DNA from: Candidatus Latescibacterota bacterium
Lineage (GTDB): Bacteria > JAAXHH01
Reading direction: 5' to 3'
Length of the DNA: 64,000 nt
Assembly: GCA_022823465.1 (NCBI GenBank)
Contig: JAJEHX010000025.1
Location: forward strand, 1 to 64,000
The position numbers were made by a program, and so were the translations under genes. Numbering within the stretch: the first letter of the stretch is position 1; each line of letters starts with the position of its first letter. Shown piece by piece: positions 60,777-64,000 of the stretch. A model generated the notes under the pieces. The model searched no databases. It was not told the origin of the DNA and was given only the letters and a program-made list of their open reading frames with translations.

Positions 60777-61496
60777 ATGCCCGTCATCACCATAATCGGC
60801 CGTGGCCACTCCGGTACGCGGGCCATGTCGCACACGCTCTATACGAGCGGCGTGTTCATGGGCCGGACGATCAATCCATCGGGCGACAAGGTGCCGCCCG
60901 GCGACCTGTACGACGCCTGCCGCGTCTTCGCGAAGTACGTCGATTGGACGGGCGGGTCGTCCTGGGATTTCTCACGGGTGCTGGAAATGGACATCGACCC
61001 GGAATTCGTGGAGAAGGTGGAAACCTACCTGGCCGATGTGCTGGAAAACCGGAACCCGAACCGCGGTTGGAAACTGCCGGAAACGACGCTCATCTATCCC
61101 TGGATCGTCCGCTTGTTTCCCGACATCCGGTATATTCACTGGGTCCGGGATCCCCGGGACGGCATCCTCGCCGACCACAAGACAGACGACCTCGGGAAAT
61201 TCGGGATCGAATATCCCGCAACAGAGGATATACGGAGACAGCGGGCCATTTCCTGGCTGTACCAGTACAGGCTCATGAAGGCGACGCCAAAACCCGACAA
61301 CGTGCTGTCCGTCCGATTCGAAGACTTCGTGTTGAACCAGGCGGAAACACTGCGACGCCTTGAAGCATTTCTTGGAATACCCCTGAGCAGAATCGTCGTT
61401 CGGCCCGAGGCGGTCGGGCGTTGGCGGAAAGTGGAAGGCGATCTTCAACTGGACCTGCTGGGGGAAGCGCTGGCGGAACTGGGATATGAAACCTGA
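60777..61496 (+). CDS. Sulfotransferase-family protein
   Basis: 239 residues from the ATG at 60777. An N-terminal P-loop-like PAPS-binding segment (IIGRGHSGTRAMSHTL), a second contact region with RDPRDGIL, and a C-terminal VRFEDFVLNQAETLRRLEAFLGI follow bacterial sulfotransferases of the Sulfotransfer_3 kind. The acceptor is unknown. The CysC kinase at 35177 could supply PAPS. Follows surE after about 100 bases without a clear promoter. Confidence 0.78.
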   Translation: MPVITIIGRGHSGTRAMSHTLYTSGVFMGRTINPSGDKVPPGDLYDACRVFAKYVDWTGGSSWDFSRVLEMDIDPEFVEKVETYLADVLENRNPNRGWKLPETTLIYPWIVRLFPDIRYIHWVRDPRDGILADHKTDDLGKFGIEYPATEDIRRQRAISWLYQYRLMKATPKPDNVLSVRFEDFVLNQAETLRRLEAFLGIPLSRIVVRPEAVGRWRKVEGDLQLDLLGEALAELGYET

Positions 61497-61519
61497 TCCT
61501 GGCGCCCGCCTGAAGGTAT

Positions 61520-62716
61520 CTACCCTTCCCGCCGCACCATTTCCCTCAACTTGTCCACGCACCGGTCGATCTCGTCCGTCGTGACGTAGTAGTGGGTGGA
61601 GATGCGCAGGCCCTGGTGACCGTCCCGGTCATGGTCGTCGACGTGGAGAAACGATTCGGCTTCCATGGGACCGCGCCACCGCGCCGCGTTGATCCCCTCG
61701 AATTCGAAGATGGTGGAACCGGGCGAAGAGATGTCGTGGGCCCGGCTGGTGAGCAGCCTCAACCGGGGGACGTCCAGCAAGGCTTGCCGCAGGTAATCCG
61801 ACAGCATGCGTAGGCGTTTCTCTATATTGCCTATTCCGATGCGGTTCAGGAAATCGAGGGCGGTGCCGAGTGCCGCGCGCACGGGAAGATCGTAGGTCCC
61901 CTGGGTTTCGAAACGGCGGGCATCGTCCCCGGGATCGTCCGCGGTTGCGTACAGGGAAGTGAAGGACGGCTGCATGGCGCGGTTGACGTAGAGAAAACCC
62001 GTACCGGCCGGACCGAGGAACCACTTGTGCAGGCTGTTGGTGTACAGGTCGCATTCGATCCCGGCCACGTCGACGTCCAGCATCCCCACCGCCTGGGCGC
62101 CGTCGATGGCGGATATCAGCCCCCGCTTACTGGCCAACGCGCTCAGCCGCTTCACGGGATACAGGTATCCGCCGCGGGTGACGTGGCAGAAGAAGAGGAC
62201 TTTGGTGCGTTCTTCGATCGCCGCGGATATCCGCTCGACGACATCGTCTTCACTGACGAGCGGGCTGGGGATGTAGACTTCCTTGATCTCGATCCCGTCC
62301 CGTTCCGCTCTGACTCGCCAGGGCCGCACCGCGCTGGGATGCTCCTGGGTCGTCATCAGTATCTGGTCGCCTGACGACAGATCCAGTCCGTTGATGATGT
62401 GATAGAGCCCCTCCGTCGCGTTCCGCGCCAGGGCGATCTCTCCGGACTGCACTCCGAGGAAGGCCGCCAGAGACGGCCTGAGTTCGTCCTCTATATAGTC
62501 GTGAAAGACCCTCTTGGCCCTGGAAGGGTTCTCCGACATCAGGCGAAAACCGTCGGCGACGGCGTCGCCAACCGGTTTGGGCGGCATGCCGATCGCGGCG
62601 TTGTTGAGATAGGCGTGTCCCTTTTCGAGCATGAAGTGGGATCGGACCTGGGACCAGTACGCATGATCGCAGGGGTCTATCTGCCGGGACTGGGGCGCGG
62701 TGATGGAAGTAAGCAT
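61520..62716 (-). CDS. Class V aminotransferase (isopenicillin N epimerase-like)
   Basis: About 398 residues from MLTSITAPQS. PLP enzyme of the cysteine desulfurase/isopenicillin-epimerase fold: AYLNNAAIGMPP at the N-terminus, NATEGLYHIINGL, the Asp in IDGAQAVGMLDVD, and the Schiff-base Lys in NSLHKWFLGPAGTGFLY. Reaction not determined; epimerase, lyase and desulfurase activities occur in this group. The longer in-frame reading upstream is out of character and crosses the next gene. Confidence 0.82.
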   Translation of the reverse strand: MLTSITAPQSRQIDPCDHAYWSQVRSHFMLEKGHAYLNNAAIGMPPKPVGDAVADGFRLMSENPSRAKRVFHDYIEDELRPSLAAFLGVQSGEIALARNATEGLYHIINGLDLSSGDQILMTTQEHPSAVRPWRVRAERDGIEIKEVYIPSPLVSEDDVVERISAAIEERTKVLFFCHVTRGGYLYPVKRLSALASKRGLISAIDGAQAVGMLDVDVAGIECDLYTNSLHKWFLGPAGTGFLYVNRAMQPSFTSLYATADDPGDDARRFETQGTYDLPVRAALGTALDFLNRIGIGNIEKRLRMLSDYLRQALLDVPRLRLLTSRAHDISSPGSTIFEFEGINAARWRGPMEAESFLHVDDHDRDGHQGLRISTHYYVTTDEIDRCVDKLREMVRREG

Positions 62717-62805
62717 GTGTGGTCTCGATTTCCTGGTCCGGGGTTGGCGTGCCTGACAAGCGCCAGGGTTCCCGTGACGGAGATGGGTATCTGGTTGACT
62801 CTGGG

Positions 62806-63660
62806 TCAGATCCCTTCGAAATGGTCCCGGAAGAGCCATCCGTTCTTGCCATCCGGCAGCCTGATTCTCATCCAGCCCCCGCGGCGTTCGACCAGTTGGA
62901 CCCTGGCGCCCTCGTGCAGCGTGAATACCGGATCGGAACCCTCGTCCGGGCTCGTCCTGACCGCGGCTGTCGGGCTCAGGACGATCCCCTCCTCGTTTGT
63001 CACGCTGTCGTAGATCTTGATCCCCGTAAACCCGATGGCGGCCAAAGAAACCAGGCAGGCGGCAAAAAGCGCGTAACCTGCCAGGGTACGCATGTTTGTC
63101 CGTCTGGCAAGCAGGTAGCATACCAGCGCCAAAGAAGCGATGAACGCGGTGGTCGTGGAGGCGATCGTGGCTTCGTTCACCGTCACGCCGTCCAGCGCCT
63201 GCCTGCCGAACCAAGGCACGTCGCCCGTGATCTGGTCTGCCGTCCTTTCGTTCGCCAGGTCTAGATTGGTGTGCAGGTCCCCGTCCCGGGGCATCAGGCG
63301 GGAAGCTCTTTCGTAGGCCAGGATGGCCCGGCCGATCCGGTCCTGCTTGTAATACGCGTTGCCCAGGTTGTAGTACACGTGCCCGTTACGTACGCCACGC
63401 TCGATAATGCGTTCGTAGGTCCGGCTCGCTTCCGCGTATTTCCCTTCTTCGTATAACTGGTTGCCCTGGCGGTACAACTCCCGGGTCTGCCTGTCTGCCG
63501 GGTCGCCGGCGCAACCGGCAGACAGAAACCCGATGGCCGTTACGACGAGAATCAGCCGTAAGGCTGCGCGACGGCCACGGGCTTCCGGGTCGCCCTTCGG
63601 TATCGAAGCGGGCCCGGCAATGCGTTCTGCGCGCTGGATGCGTGTAGCGGTGGTAGTCAA
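62806..63660 (-). CDS. BatE-like lipoprotein with TPR repeats and SH3 domain
   Basis: 284 residues from a TTG start that overlaps the preceding stop (TTGA). Signal segment with lipobox FLSAGC near residue 50 (the first 30 residues are unusually long and basic), two to three TPRs (LYRQGNQLYEEGKYAEASRTYERII, VYYNLGNAYYKQDRIGRAILAYERA), two membrane helices (about 168-215), and a bacterial SH3 domain (VRTSPDEGSDPVFTLHEGARVQLVERRGGWMRIRL). Matches the BatE position of Bat (aerotolerance) operons. Confidence 0.78.
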   Translation of the reverse strand: MTTTATRIQRAERIAGPASIPKGDPEARGRRAALRLILVVTAIGFLSAGCAGDPADRQTRELYRQGNQLYEEGKYAEASRTYERIIERGVRNGHVYYNLGNAYYKQDRIGRAILAYERASRLMPRDGDLHTNLDLANERTADQITGDVPWFGRQALDGVTVNEATIASTTTAFIASLALVCYLLARRTNMRTLAGYALFAACLVSLAAIGFTGIKIYDSVTNEEGIVLSPTAAVRTSPDEGSDPVFTLHEGARVQLVERRGGWMRIRLPDGKNGWLFRDHFEGI

Positions 63661-64000
63661 CGTTCTTTCGTAATCTGCGGTTCGATGGATTCGATTGCCT
63701 TAAGGGCTTTGCCCAGTACGTCTTCCGTGTGTTCCGCAGTGAGCGTCGTCGGGGCGAACCGGGCCATGTCACAGGCTTCCAGGCAGTCTTTGACCAGCCC
63801 CACCGTAACGTCATCAACGCCCCGTTCCCCAAGGAGTTCGACGACGCGGGGCGAAGTCAGGCCGGCGGCCGGCTGGTTGCATTTGTCGGCGACGTAACCG
63901 TAAATCGCGTTTGAAATACCGGTAAATGCCTGGTCAAAAGCACCCTGTTTCAGCTTCTGTCTTGACTGGTGCAATTCGCTCCGGGCGTCGCTATCCGCCC
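63657..64000 (-). CDS. BatD-like protein, C-terminal part
   Basis: The frame is open to the right edge, so only the last 114 residues are seen. The wording AFTGISNAIYGYVADKCNQPAAGLTSPRVVELLGERGVDD...CLEACDMARFAP is that of the BatD C-terminal cytosolic segment. Its stop overlaps the start of the BatE-like gene, which supports the operon. The BatA/BatB von Willebrand proteins would lie outside the window. Confidence 0.72.
   Translation of the reverse strand, partial: ADSDARSELHQSRQKLKQGAFDQAFTGISNAIYGYVADKCNQPAAGLTSPRVVELLGERGVDDVTVGLVKDCLEACDMARFAPTTLTAEHTEDVLGKALKAIESIEPQITKER

Overview
The window reads as a piece of chromosome from a GC-rich, Gram-negative bacterium. Evidence for an outer membrane is a TonB-dependent receptor, an LbtU-like porin, a tripartite RND efflux system and lipoprotein signal sequences. 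A secreted beta-helix protein ending in a type IX-like C-terminal sorting domain, together with Bat-type proteins, points to the FCB side of the tree. A Latescibacterota- or Gemmatimonadota-like lineage is my best guess, but no marker here fixes the phylum. Genes are tightly packed, often with 4-base start/stop overlaps, and there is no phage, transposase or CRISPR array.

Layout. 1-5745: kynurenine catabolism (ACMSD, kynureninase, kynurenine 3-monooxygenase; then, behind its own promoter, aminomuconate semialdehyde dehydrogenase, aminomuconate deaminase and 3-hydroxyanthranilate dioxygenase). 6022-8295: a small unknown gene, then an LbtU-like porin and a cupin read leftward from an iron-box type promoter. 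8366-9370: tRNA-dihydrouridine synthase. 9303-24824: a phosphate region, with a leftward operon TonB receptor / beta-helix protein / pstC-pstA-pstB-phoU behind an array of 11-bp Pho-box-like repeats, then ppk1, two paralogous small membrane proteins and phoB-phoR. 24922-27838: endonuclease III, a PolX-type protein with a decayed polymerase site but an intact PHP domain, and a receiver-like protein. 27986-32192: a ferrous-iron operon made of a DtxR-type regulator, a membrane-anchored DtxR-FeoA fusion and a FeoB split into two genes.

32197-35728: sulfate activation (CysD, CysNC, separate CysC). 36021-41968: RND efflux. 42124-45627: a large fusion of an endonuclease Q-like PHP nuclease to a UvrD/PcrA helicase, ending in a probable sliding-clamp motif. 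45682-47366: MsrA, a GerW/YtfJ protein and its usual DUF2953 partner. 47400-50722: sugar-acid dehydratase, PhyH-type oxygenase and sugar isomerase/epimerase. 50808-51550: TPR protein and tRNA-Gly(CCC). 51745-56606: ddl, hemW, lepB, lepA. 56801-59599: ECF sigma/anti-sigma pair divergent from an envelope-stress-like PspC locus, both behind similar ECF-type promoters. 59752-64000: surE, a sulfotransferase, a class V aminotransferase, and the end of a Bat operon.

The strongest leads are (i) a 65-bp promoter/operator found twice, 57 of 65 positions identical, in front of the feo operon and of the cupin/porin genes, which defines a small local metal regulon; (ii) the DtxR-FeoA membrane fusion with split FeoB; (iii) the EndoQ-helicase fusion with a C-terminal QLGLF; and (iv) the Pho-box array driving a TonB receptor together with a pst operon that has no pstS. 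All family calls rest on motif recognition from the translated sequence; no database search was run.
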